DNA of 39,161 nucleotides from Acidobacteriota bacterium (GTDB lineage: Bacteria; Acidobacteriota; Terriglobia; Bryobacterales; Bryobacteraceae): the NCBI GenBank assembly GCA_016201205.1, contig JACQDF010000063.1, positions 1 through 39,161 of the forward strand, in the 5' to 3' direction. Shown piece by piece: positions 25,992 through 32,775 of the stretch. The notes below the pieces were generated by a model. The model made no database searches. It had not been told where the DNA came from and saw only the letters and a list, made by a program, of their open reading frames with translations. The stretch's first letter is position 1; the number at the start of each line of letters is the position of its first letter. A program made the translations under genes and the position numbers.

Positions 25992-26632
25992 TGCCGCGTC
26001 GAGAGATGCCTGTGCTTCCAACAGGCGAACTGCCCGCTCCGCCACGACAGGCCCGGAGTCGCAGAAAGCGGAAGAAACTCCTGGAGGCAGGCCGGGTTCT
26101 GTTTGCCCGGAAGGGATACGACGCAACTTCCATTGAAGAGATCACATCCAAGGCCCGAACTGCTTCAGGTGCGTTCTACACGTACTTTCGCTCGAAACGA
26201 CAGCTTCTTGTAGTGCTCATGAATGAGCTGCTCGAGCGGCTGAGCAGTCTCGACTTGCGCCCGAAGGACAGCGCCAACTTGCGGACCGGCCTGCGAAGCT
26301 TCCTTGCCGGCGTTTTTCGCGCCGACCTCGAGTACGGTGGCGTGGTTCGGGCCTGGCAGGAGGCCGCCCTCGCCGACACCGAGTTAGGCCAAATGCAGAC
26401 AGCGATCGCATCCTGGACGGAAGCTCGCATCCTGCGCGTCCTTCAACACCTGCGGAAATGCCCGCAGGCACGCCCCGATCGGGAGCTGCCAGCATTTGCA
26501 CGAATGATGGATCGACATTTCTGGTCGCTGCTTGCGCGAAGTTACAGCATGCCCCCAGGGGATTTCGACCGCGAGATAAGAATGGCCGCCGACGTGATCT
26601 ATCATTACCTGTTTTGTGACTTTCGACGTTGA
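25991..26632 (+). CDS. TetR family transcriptional regulator
   Basis: The 213-residue product has a basic N-terminal tail, then a TetR helix-turn-helix at about 29-75: L-L-E-A-G-R-V-L-F-A-R-K-G-Y-D-A-T-S-I-E-E-I and A-F-Y-T-Y-F-R-S-K-R-Q-L-L. The rest is the helical ligand-binding domain, which varies. ATG 25991 overlaps the upstream stop. The ligand is unknown. The regulator probably binds the inverted repeat at 25607-25622 and controls its own operon. A second copy of its 3' end (127 bp, about 96% identical) lies at 28372-28498, next to plsX. Confidence 0.88.
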   Translation: MPRREMPVLPTGELPAPPRQARSRRKRKKLLEAGRVLFARKGYDATSIEEITSKARTASGAFYTYFRSKRQLLVVLMNELLERLSSLDLRPKDSANLRTGLRSFLAGVFRADLEYGGVVRAWQEAALADTELGQMQTAIASWTEARILRVLQHLRKCPQARPDRELPAFARMMDRHFWSLLARSYSMPPGDFDREIRMAADVIYHYLFCDFRR

Positions 26633-26741
26633 CTGGCAGCGTCCGCGTCAGACCATTGCCGCCTGGCGCAATTCTTCCTCGATGCGCTCATTCACCCGGC
26701 CACTGGCGAATTCCGCCGCCACCCTCACGGCGTTCCGGATG
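26452..26741. repeat. Island boundary duplication, left copy
   Basis: Two blocks match a second site in the same order and direction. Block 1 (26452-26578) is the 3' part of tetR and equals 28372-28498 with about five mismatches. Block 2 (26639-26741) equals 28539-28641, the 3' end of plsX, with three mismatches. The spacer between blocks is unrelated and differs in length (60 against 40 bases). Here tetR is whole and the plsX piece is a fragment. Confidence 0.9.
26648..26741 (-). pseudogene. plsX 3' fragment (duplicate)
   Basis: About 31 codons plus stop, matching the end of the intact plsX at 28548 on the same strand (…[23 protein letters not shown]). It has no upstream part and is a by-product of the duplication around the island. 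Confidence 0.85.
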
Positions 26742-26757
26742 ATAGTAATGGTGTTTG

Positions 26758-26805
26758 TGCTTGGAGTGCAACAGGTCCTGGGTTCAAATCCCGGCGGCCC
26801 GCCCA
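26758..26805 (+). repeat. tRNA-Pro 3' half, degenerate (possible att remnant 1)
   Basis: The stretch starts with an anticodon-arm-like TGC-TTGGAGT-GCA, then variable bases, a T arm with GGTTCAAATCC and the acceptor strand CGGCCCG followed by C-CCA. It has no D arm or 5' acceptor strand. It matches the better preserved fragment at 27542-27590. Integrases of many genomic islands use the 3' half of a tRNA as attachment site, which would explain such a piece. Confidence 0.65.
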
Positions 26806-26820
26806 AAACCTCCCACCCGC

Positions 26821-26840
26821 TCAATTGAGGTCAATTGAGG
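26821..26840. repeat. Tandem TCAATTGAGG repeat
   Basis: The decamer TCAATTGAGG is repeated twice without a gap. Each copy contains the palindrome TCAATTGA. It lies 61 bases ahead of the DUF433 gene and could be a binding site for that antitoxin; this is inference. Confidence 0.5.
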
Positions 26841-26900
26841 GCCTTGCGGCACTCCCTCGCGCCCGCCCATGGTCTAATAGTGGGAGGCAGGTGAACAAGA

Positions 26901-27146
26901 ATGGAGGAGCGTACGCTGAAGCCATTCAAGAATTTCCGCTGGATCGTGGCCGATCCGGACCTTCTGGGCGGTAAGCTCGCGATTCAGGGAACCCGGTTCT
27001 CTGTCTCGTTCATTTTGTCGTGCTTGGCCGAAGGGATGAGCGTCGAGGAAATCGAGGAAACGTACGGCCAGTTCCCTCACGAGGCGATCCCTGAGGTGAT
27101 GCGAGTCGCGTCGGAGATCCTGGACGCGCCGAATGTGGCTGCTTGA
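26901..27146 (+). CDS. DUF433 antitoxin-like protein
   Basis: The 81-residue product contains I-V-A-D-P-D-L-L-G-G-K-L-A-I-Q-G-T-R-F-S-V, then L-A-E-G-M-S-V-E-E-I-E-E-T-Y and E-A-I-P-E-V-M-R-V-A-S-E-I-L, the classic DUF433 pattern with a winged/ribbon DNA-binding fold. DUF433 proteins are usually encoded just ahead of a PIN-like (DUF5615) toxin and act as its antitoxin. Here the partner frame overlaps the end of this gene but breaks off early. GGAGG lies about 15 bases ahead of ATG 26901. The gene sits inside the island between the two tRNA-Pro halves. Confidence 0.8.
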   Translation: MEERTLKPFKNFRWIVADPDLLGGKLAIQGTRFSVSFILSCLAEGMSVEEIEETYGQFPHEAIPEVMRVASEILDAPNVAA

Positions 27147-27240
27147 CGTTAACCTGAGCGCATGGGCCCGCAGCCCGATCCAACCCGTCGCCGGACAGTT
27201 GTTGCGCTGGCCCGCTGACGTTGTTGCGCTGGCCCGCTGA
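27133..27240 (+). pseudogene. PIN-like (DUF5615) toxin remnant
   Basis: ATG 27133 overlaps the end of the DUF433 gene and opens M-W-L-L-D-V-N-L-S-A-W, which fits the start of DUF5615 PIN-like toxins (x-L-L-D-x-N-L). The frame stops after 35 residues at 27240, against 100 or more in the family. From about residue 12 on, the sequence is not family-like, and its end lies in a 22-bp tandem repeat. The toxin is therefore lost. Confidence 0.65.
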
Positions 27241-27241
27241 C
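27199..27241. repeat. 22-bp tandem repeat at the toxin break
   Basis: TTGTTGCGCTGGCCCGCTGAC occurs at 27199-27219 and again at 27221-27241, a period of 22 bases. The second copy ends the toxin remnant frame, so slippage or a junction event here probably helped to break the gene. Confidence 0.8.
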
Positions 27242-27541
27242 TGATCGGGCCAGTCCTTCCGATGACACCACGACCGCCACCGGCCCGGCGGGCGATCCGC
27301 ATGTATAGGACAAAACTCTTGCCTTCGTCACGTGATTCACGAAACGGAGCGAACATGCAGAAGGCGGGAACGACCGCGCGAGGCACGAGGGGTGCCACCG
27401 TCTTGACGATGCGTATGCTCGCCCAAAAAACAGGGTCCAAACAGGGTCCAAACGCGAAAAGAATTCGCAAACTGGGTCCAAATCGAATGCCCCTAAGTCT
27501 TGTGTTATCATTGAACGTGCCCCGTAAGTGATTGATAAAAG
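27241..27541. other. Gene-free island stretch with GGGTCCAAA repeats
   Basis: No gene is supported here. GGGTCCAAA occurs three times in the same direction (27433, 27444, 27474), with the small hairpin GCGAAAAGAATTCGC between the second and third copies. Such short spaced repeats can be integrase-arm or protein-binding sites. The stretch ends at the second tRNA-Pro half. Confidence 0.5.
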
Positions 27542-27590
27542 TTGCTTGGGGTGCAAGAGGTCCCGGGTTCAAATCCCGGCGGCCCGACCA
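27542..27590 (+). repeat. tRNA-Pro(GGG) 3' half (possible att remnant 2)
   Basis: TTGC-TTGGGGT-GCAAG gives the 3' side and loop of a tRNA-Pro anticodon arm (anticodon GGG). It is followed by a perfect T arm, CCGGG-TTCAAAT-CCCGG, acceptor strand CGGCCCG, discriminator A and encoded CCA. The bases before the anticodon arm do not form a D arm or a matching 5' acceptor strand, so this is only the 3' half. It matches 26758-26805 closely and marks the other side of an 0.8-kb segment. Confidence 0.75.
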
Positions 27591-27605
27591 AATCCTGACC
27601 GTTGC

Positions 27606-28007
27606 TTAGACCGGAGCGAAAGTGTGTGGTGCAAAGTAGTAGAAATAGGCCCCATGGACGTATACCCCTCGGACACCTTCATCAAGAATCTGCCGATTCA
27701 ACGGTATCTGCCCGAGTGAGCCGATATCCAGAACGGTCATCACGCCCTCACTGGGGCTCAGAACGTCGAGGCGGGTTAGAATCGGCTGGAATTCATTCGC
27801 CTTGGCGCCAACTACCTCCTGAATCTTCTTGTACGCGACCAACCGGCCCCGCTTATGCACAACGGGAGTCGCCACTATGAAACGCCACTCGTCTTCCTCC
27901 TGCCACCAGAACGCGGCCTCAAGTCGCACACCACTCGCCTTCTTGAGGAGTTCGGCGAGTCTCTTCCCGAGGGCGATGTCTTTGTCTACCAATGAAGCTT
28001 GATCCAT
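27606..28007 (-). CDS. Hypothetical protein, partner of a HEPN-like gene
   Basis: The 133-residue product is not one I recognise. It begins M-D-Q-A-S-L-V-D-K-D-I-A-L-G-K-R, has a W-W-Q-E-E-D-E-W-R-F-I-V-A-T-P-V-V strand region in the first third and Y-V-H-G-A-Y-F-Y-Y-F-A-P near the end. A good ribosome binding site, AAGGAG, lies about nine bases ahead of the ATG. Its start overlaps the end of the HEPN-like frame by 20 bases, so the two were one operon. By position it could be the partner (antitoxin-like or effector-like) of that HEPN protein. It shows no signal peptide or membrane segment. Confidence 0.6.
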   Translation of the reverse strand: MDQASLVDKDIALGKRLAELLKKASGVRLEAAFWWQEEDEWRFIVATPVVHKRGRLVAYKKIQEVVGAKANEFQPILTRLDVLSPSEGVMTVLDIGSLGQIPLNRQILDEGVRGVYVHGAYFYYFAPHTFAPV

Positions 28008-28273
28008 GGGAGGACTCCTTCCTTAGTATCGCTCACGGCTCGGACCAGTTCTTCGGCCATGGCCTTCGTCGGCTGTTCATAGCGGCTGGTCTCCCGCCAC
28101 TTGGTGACGACCTTCTCCCAGTAATCCTTAAATTGATCGGGGCGCTTGCTGCGGGCCTGCACCGCACTCGTGAGCCCAGCATGTTTGAGGAGCTTATCGA
28201 GATCGTGAGTGTACGAATCCTTTACCTTCTCAAGCTCGGGGAATTCGTGCCTCCGAATCTGCTTGGCTATTGG
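27986..28273 (-). pseudogene. HEPN-like protein gene, 5'-truncated
   Basis: An open frame of 95 codons without a suitable start codes for R-R-H-E-F-P-E-L-E-K-V-K-D-S, Y-T-H-D-L-D-K-L-L-K-H-A-G-L, Y-W-E-K-V-V-T-K-W and S-R-Y-E. The order H-D-L-x-x-L-L-K-x-A-G-L, a W-x-x-V-x-x-W box and R-Y fits the C-terminal half of HEPN-domain proteins of the type paired with small partner proteins. The N-terminal helices are missing: a stop lies at 28274-28276, and the sequence beyond is unrelated. It ends inside the start of the next gene (overlap). This gene was missed by simple start-to-stop searches because its start is gone. Confidence 0.55.
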
Positions 28274-28276
28274 CTA

Positions 28277-28371
28277 GCGCTAGCGAGCCAGGAACCTGGA
28301 ACATGTACGCGCCGCCGTTACAGGTGTGGTCGCCGGGCATGAACGGCTCGTTGTGATGGGAGAGCGGAAAC
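28277..28371 (-). other. Unidentified protein-like fragment at the island's right junction
   Basis: On the minus strand one frame reads S-H-H-N-E-P-F-M-P-G-D-H-T-C-N-G-G-A-Y-M, followed by F-Q-V-P-G. It looks like real coding sequence, but I could not name the family. It is cut on both sides, by the tetR duplicate and by the broken HEPN-like gene. Confidence 0.35.
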
Positions 28372-28498
28372 GCGGAAATGCCCGCAGGCACGCCCCGATC
28401 GAGACCTGCCAGCATTTGCACGCATGATGGATCGACATTTCTGGTCGTTGCTTGCGCGAAGTTACAGCATGCCCCCAGGGGATTTCGAGCGCGAGATA
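28372..28498 (+). pseudogene. tetR 3' fragment (duplicate)
   Basis: The frame matches residues of the intact TetR around R-K-C-P-Q-A-R-P-D, M-M-D-R-H-F-W-S-L-L-A-R-S-Y-S-M-P-P-G-D-F, with a few changes. It lacks the helix-turn-helix and the last residues. It lies convergent to the end of plsX. Confidence 0.85.
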
Positions 28499-28641
28499 CT
28501 GCCAGGCGAAGCGACATTTCCAGCGCCATTCGGCCGATGCGTCCGCGTCAAACCATTGCCGCCTGGCGCAATTCTTCCTCGATGCGCTCATTCACCCGGC
28601 CACTGTCGAATTCCGCCGCCACCCGCACGGCGTTCCGGATG
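28372..28641. repeat. Island boundary duplication, right copy
   Basis: This is the right-hand copy of the two-block duplication. 28372-28498 carries a tetR 3' fragment on the plus strand that cannot be expressed as TetR. 28539-28641 is the 3' end of the intact plsX. Together with the left copy, it brackets about 1.6 kb of foreign sequence. Confidence 0.9.
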
Positions 28642-29555
28642 GCATTGGCGTTCGAGCGGCCGTGGCAGATGATGCAGACGCCTTTGACGCCCAGCAGCGG
28701 CGCGCCGCCGTATTCGGAATAGTCGACGCGCTTTTTGAAATCGCTGTACGCTTCCCTCGACAGCACGTAACCGATCTGGCGCGTGATGGTGGCTTGGAGT
28801 GATTCCTGGAGCATGTGCTTGATCACATCCACCAGCCCCTCGCTGACCTTCAGCGCGACATTGCCGATGAATCCGTCGCAGACCAGGACGTCCACATGGC
28901 CCGTATACACATCGCGGCCTTCGACGTTGCCGATGAAGTGGATGGGCAGGCTCTTGAGCAGCGGGGTGGCGCTCCGCGTCAGCTCGTTCCCCTTGTGCTC
29001 CTCTTCGCCGATCGAGAGAAGGCCGACGCGGGGGCGCGGCGTGCGGAAGATGACACGAGAATAGATCTCGCCCATGACAGCGAACTGCGCCAGCATGCGC
29101 GGCGTCGAATCGACATTGGCGCCCACGTCCACCATCACCGCCGGCGTGCCCTTCAGTGTCGGAAAGACGCTGGCCAGCGCCGGACGCTCCACTCCCGGCA
29201 CCATCCCCTGCACCATCTTCGCAGTCGCCATGACAGCGCCGGTGTTGCCGGCGGAAACGAATCCCTGCGCCTGGCCATCCCGCACCAGCCGCGAGGCGAC
29301 CCGAATCGAGCTGTCCTTCTTGGCGCGCACCGCCTTGGCAGCGCTGTCTTCCATGGTGATCACTTCGCTGGCGTGGTGGATACGCACCGGCAAGTGGCGC
29401 CAGTCTTCGTATTCGGCCAGCTCTTTGCGCAGCACCTCTTCTCTGCCCACCAGAATCACCTCGACAGGCAGCGTTTTGACCGCGCGAATCGCCCCTTCGA
29501 CTTCCGCCTTGGGGCCGTGATCGCTTCCCATGGCATCGATCGCGATGGTCACCAT
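28548..29555 (-). CDS. plsX: Phosphate acyltransferase PlsX
   Basis: PlsX turns acyl-ACP and phosphate into acyl-phosphate for phospholipid synthesis, at the inner face of the membrane. The 335-residue product starts [12 protein letters not shown], the family signature, and has [18 protein letters not shown] and [12 protein letters not shown]. Its length is normal. It is the third gene of yceD-rpmF-plsX, a very common order. About 100 bp of its 3' end is duplicated at 26639-26741, which shows that foreign DNA was placed just downstream without breaking this gene. Confidence 0.96.
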   Translation of the reverse strand: MVTIAIDAMGSDHGPKAEVEGAIRAVKTLPVEVILVGREEVLRKELAEYEDWRHLPVRIHHASEVITMEDSAAKAVRAKKDSSIRVASRLVRDGQAQGFVSAGNTGAVMATAKMVQGMVPGVERPALASVFPTLKGTPAVMVDVGANVDSTPRMLAQFAVMGEIYSRVIFRTPRPRVGLLSIGEEEHKGNELTRSATPLLKSLPIHFIGNVEGRDVYTGHVDVLVCDGFIGNVALKVSEGLVDVIKHMLQESLQATITRQIGYVLSREAYSDFKKRVDYSEYGGAPLLGVKGVCIICHGRSNANAIRNAVRVAAEFDSGRVNERIEEELRQAAMV

Positions 29556-29588
29556 AAAGGATTCTGGGAATTCGCGGCTCGCTGGTCT

Positions 29589-29771
29589 CTATTGCTCTGC
29601 GACTTCGACGATCTCGCGCCCCTTGTAAGAACCGCAATAGGGGCACACACGGTGCGCCAGTTTCGGCTCACCGCACTTGGGGCAGTCGGCCAGGGCGGCC
29701 GGGCGCAAATGGTCGTGCGCGCGGCGATTGCTCGTCCTCCGGGTGGAGTGTCTGCGTTTTGGATTCGGCAT
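29589..29771 (-). CDS. rpmF: 50S ribosomal protein L32
   Basis: The 60-residue basic protein starts M-P-N-P-K-R-R-H-S and has the zinc-binding pairs C-P-K-C and C-P-Y-C, followed by G-x-Y-K-G-R-E, all standard for bacterial L32 of the large ribosomal subunit. The zinc (C+) form is present. It lies between yceD and plsX, 33 bases ahead of plsX, in one operon. Confidence 0.97.
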   Translation of the reverse strand: MPNPKRRHSTRRTSNRRAHDHLRPAALADCPKCGEPKLAHRVCPYCGSYKGREIVEVAEQ

Positions 29772-29790
29772 GATCAGTTCCCTTAGAATT

Positions 29791-30309
29791 CTACAAGTTC
29801 TTCAGAGCCGCCCACCGGTCATCCGCTGTTCCGGTTCCGCAGTGGCAGGCGGCCACATTCCTGTTCTGCCCGCATACCGGGCAGATACCCTTGCAATCTT
29901 GCTGGCAAACCTTCTGCATCGGCAAGTCGAGAAGCACAAACTCCCGCAGCACATCCTTGAGCGCCACTCCTTCTCCTTCATAAAAGCCGATCTCGCTCTC
30001 GCCCTCGTCGATCGCAACTTCTTCCTGCCGGGGCCCGGTTTCGAGCGGCCGGTAGAAGAGATCGAAACCGGAGTCGATCGTGCACCGCGCCGGCTCCAGG
30101 CAGCGGTCGCATTCGGTCACCATCACGGCCTGAGCGTGGCCACGGATTCGGATTTCCCCGAGCGTATGGCTCAGCAATTCCGCAACGCCCTGGGCGGTCA
30201 GCATCCCCTCCTGCTTCAGGCTGGGGTCCAGAAAGTCGATCTCACCGGCCGGGTATTCCACCTCGAAGTGGATTTTGCGGACTTCCAGGTCTCGAACATT
30301 AAAGAACAC
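29791..30309 (-). CDS. yceD: YceD/DUF177 family protein
   Basis: The 172-residue product has the DUF177 pattern: a beta-rich N-terminus, E-C-D-R-C-L-E-P near the middle, an acidic stretch, D-V-L-R-E-F-V-L-L-D-L-P and a C-terminal C-Q-Q-D-C-K-G-I-C-P-V-C-G-Q-N-R-N. The cysteines probably bind zinc. YceD is known to act in 23S rRNA processing or accumulation in bacteria and plants. It leads the yceD-rpmF-plsX operon; a promoter fits 35-70 bases upstream. Confidence 0.9.
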   Translation of the reverse strand: MFFNVRDLEVRKIHFEVEYPAGEIDFLDPSLKQEGMLTAQGVAELLSHTLGEIRIRGHAQAVMVTECDRCLEPARCTIDSGFDLFYRPLETGPRQEEVAIDEGESEIGFYEGEGVALKDVLREFVLLDLPMQKVCQQDCKGICPVCGQNRNVAACHCGTGTADDRWAALKNL

Positions 30310-30350
30310 ACGATACTCCCAGGCGCCGGCAAGCGGAGCAGCAACTTACC

Positions 30351-30379
30351 AGTATAACGCGTTTACTCTTCTCTTTCAG
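30351..30379 (-). promoter_or_regulatory. Candidate promoter of the yceD-rpmF-plsX operon
   Basis: On the minus strand CTGAAA (30374-30379) and TATACT (30351-30356) are 17 bases apart, about 42 bases ahead of yceD. The -10 matches five of six consensus bases and the -35 four. The promoter overlaps the last codons of the aquaporin gene. Confidence 0.5.
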
Positions 30380-31136
30380 GCAGATGGGGCCGGATGGCGA
30401 ACTCGTAGAGGGCCGCGCCGAGCAGCCCTCCCACCAGGGGCGCGACGATGGGCACCCAGAAAACCCCGCTCGCGTCCGTCAGCCCGTTGTTCCGAAAGCC
30501 GGCGGCGGCCGTAAACAGGCGTGGACCGAAATCGCGCGCCGGGTTGATCGCGTAGCCGTGCATCCCGCCGAAGCTGATCCCGATGGCCACGACAACCAGA
30601 CCCACCAGCATCGGGCCCAGCGGGCCGATCGGCTGATTGTGCTCATCGGTGATGGCGAAGATCAGCAGCAGCAACAGGGCTGTTCCGACCACCTGATCGA
30701 GAAAGCCGTAAAAGGGCAGCTCCGGAAAAGCCGGAAAGGTGGTGAACACACCGGCGGTCTTCTCGAGCAGCGGGTCGAACTTCTGAAACGCCGGGCGGTA
30801 GTTGAGAAAAACAATCGCTGACGCCACAAACGCACCGGCGATCTGCGCTGCTGAATAGGGCGCCACTTTCGCCCAGGGAAATCCGCGAAAGACAGCCAGC
30901 GAGAGGGTGACTGCCGGGTTCAGGTGAGCGCCGCTGATCCTGCCGGCGACGTAGATTCCCATGGTGACAGCGAGCCCCCACCCGATCGTGATATTGGTGT
31001 AGCCGCCTTTCACCACTTCGCCAGGGACGCCGGCGCCAAACAGGACAACCATGGCAACCACACCGACGCCAAACAGGATGAGAACCAGGGTGCCGAGGAA
31101 TTCCGCAATCAGCTCGCCAAGAAAAGAGGCCTTCAT
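30363..31136 (-). CDS. glpF: Aquaglyceroporin (MIP family, glycerol facilitator-like)
   Basis: This inner-membrane channel of 257 residues has six membrane segments and both NPA boxes: G-A-H-L-N-P-A-V (73-75) and A-I-N-P-A-R-D-F-G-P-R (198-200). The Asp after the second NPA-R is typical for glycerol facilitators (GlpF) and not pure water channels. Between helices 3 and 4 lies an extended loop rich in P and F. No glycerol kinase or glycerol dehydrogenase gene is next to it. It may serve the upstream PQQ dehydrogenase operon, since it follows 25 bases later on the same strand. Confidence 0.9.
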   Translation of the reverse strand: MKASFLGELIAEFLGTLVLILFGVGVVAMVVLFGAGVPGEVVKGGYTNITIGWGLAVTMGIYVAGRISGAHLNPAVTLSLAVFRGFPWAKVAPYSAAQIAGAFVASAIVFLNYRPAFQKFDPLLEKTAGVFTTFPAFPELPFYGFLDQVVGTALLLLLIFAITDEHNQPIGPLGPMLVGLVVVAIGISFGGMHGYAINPARDFGPRLFTAAAGFRNNGLTDASGVFWVPIVAPLVGGLLGAALYEFAIRPHLPEREE

Positions 31137-31161
31137 GGTCTCGTTATTCTAGCGGAATCCG

Positions 31162-32775
31162 TTACTGGACCGTCTTCACCGGGGGCACGGGAACCGGCCG
31201 CACCGGCTCGAACAAGCCGAACGAAAAGATGGCCGTCGCCGAAGCGATCGCCACATACTGCTTGCCATCCACCGCGTACGTGATGGGCGATGCAGTCAGT
31301 CCCTCCCCCATCTGGAAATGCCAAAGGTGCTTTCCGTCTCGAGCGTCGACGGCGACCAGGTGGCCATCGTCATCTCCGAAGAACACGACGCCCCCCGCTG
31401 TGGACACGGTGCCCGCCCAGGATTCGCCGGGTCCCGTCATCGGATATTCCCACACCCGTCTGCCAGTCGCCGGATCGAATGCACGCAGGAAGAACTGGCC
31501 GACTTCGTTGGGCTTCGGGCCTGCGCCTCCGCCGGAAAAATTCTTCTTCGGCTCCGGCTCTTTGGCCGAACTGGTGTAGATGTCGCACTGCTCGAGTGTG
31601 ATCACGTAAAACAGGCCCGTTGCCGGATTGAACGACGGCGACATCCAGTTGGTCGCTCCACGCACCCCGGGACAGACGCGGTTGCCGCTGGGTGTCGGGT
31701 CTTTGCCGGGCACGACAATCGGCCGCCCTTTGTCGTCCACCCCGCTCGCCCAATCCAGCTTGTCCACCAGCTTCGACGCGCGCAGGAACTGCCCCTTCTC
31801 GCGGTCCAGCACATAGAAGAAGCCATTGCGATTCGCGTACAGGATGAGCTTCCGGTGGGGGCCCATGAACGGCATGTCCACCGCCACCGGCCAGGCCTGT
31901 CCATCCCAATCATGCGTGTCGTGGGGCGTTGCCTGGAAGTGCCACTTGAGTTTGCCGGTATCGACATCCAGCGCCACGAAGCCGCAGGAATAGAGGTTGT
32001 CTCCTTTGCGGTCGGCGCCATGAAAATCCGGCCAGGGATTTCCGGTGGTCCAGAACACGGTGTTGGATTCCGGATCGAAAGTGCCGCTGAGCCACGTGGC
32101 CGCGCCACCATACTCGACGTAGTTTCCCCAGCTCTCCGAGCCCGGCTCTCCCTTCTTGGGCACGGTGTAGAAGCGCCACATTTCCTGGCCCGTCTCGGCG
32201 TTGAACGCCACCACATAGCCGCGCATGCCGGTGTCGCCGCCGGCGACGCCGGCAATCACCTTGTCCTTCACCGCCAGCGGAGCCGAAGAGGCGTAGAGGC
32301 CGTCCTCAACCCGGCCGTACTGCTTCTGCCAGAGAACAGCGCCATTCCTGCGGTCTAATGCGATCAGGTGCACATCGCCGGTGACAAAAAACACTTTGTC
32401 GCCCAGAATGGCAGCGCCGCGGTTGACCGCTTCCTTCTTCGAGCGTGTGTCTTTGTATTCCCAGATGAGCCGGCCGGTGCGGGCATCCAGCGCGCGCATC
32501 TCATTGCTCCCGGTGATGTACATCACACCGTTGTAAACGATGGGATTGGTGCGCAGGCCGCTGGCTTTCGGAACATGATACGCCCACTTCGGCGTCAGTT
32601 GTCCTGCATTGGCGGGCGTGATCTGCTTCAGCGCGCTGTGCCGCGTGCCGCGATAATCTCCCGCATAGGTCAGCCAGTTGTCGCCCGGCCCTCTGAGAAT
32701 ATCCTCGTAGCGCACCTGGGCGACGGCCGGCAGGCAAAGCGCGGCCATCCAAAGAATCCTGTTGCTGGTCTTCAT
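31162..32775 (-). CDS. PQQ-dependent dehydrogenase (quinoprotein alcohol dehydrogenase type)
   Basis: The 537-residue product has a signal peptide (about 1-19) and so works in the periplasm. It carries several tryptophan-docking repeats of the eight-bladed propeller (A-x-x-G-x-x-x-W: L-I-W-E-Y-K-D, E-M-W-R-F, L-K-W-H-F-Q-A-T-P, R-V-W-E-Y-P-M-T-G). T-T-G-N-P fits the Ca2+-binding Asn site, and P-H-D-T-H-D-W-D-G is close to the catalytic-Asp motif. No heme motif is present, so electrons are likely passed to the diheme cytochrome encoded just upstream. The stop of that gene overlaps this ATG (TGATG). The substrate (an alcohol or sugar) is unknown. Confidence 0.88.
   Translation of the reverse strand: MKTSNRILWMAALCLPAVAQVRYEDILRGPGDNWLTYAGDYRGTRHSALKQITPANAGQLTPKWAYHVPKASGLRTNPIVYNGVMYITGSNEMRALDARTGRLIWEYKDTRSKKEAVNRGAAILGDKVFFVTGDVHLIALDRRNGAVLWQKQYGRVEDGLYASSAPLAVKDKVIAGVAGGDTGMRGYVVAFNAETGQEMWRFYTVPKKGEPGSESWGNYVEYGGAATWLSGTFDPESNTVFWTTGNPWPDFHGADRKGDNLYSCGFVALDVDTGKLKWHFQATPHDTHDWDGQAWPVAVDMPFMGPHRKLILYANRNGFFYVLDREKGQFLRASKLVDKLDWASGVDDKGRPIVVPGKDPTPSGNRVCPGVRGATNWMSPSFNPATGLFYVITLEQCDIYTSSAKEPEPKKNFSGGGAGPKPNEVGQFFLRAFDPATGRRVWEYPMTGPGESWAGTVSTAGGVVFFGDDDGHLVAVDARDGKHLWHFQMGEGLTASPITYAVDGKQYVAIASATAIFSFGLFEPVRPVPVPPVKTVQ

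Noticed and set aside
26758..27590. Two functional tRNA-Pro genes
   Set aside because: Only the 3' half of a tRNA can be folded at each site; the 5' acceptor strand and D arm are absent.
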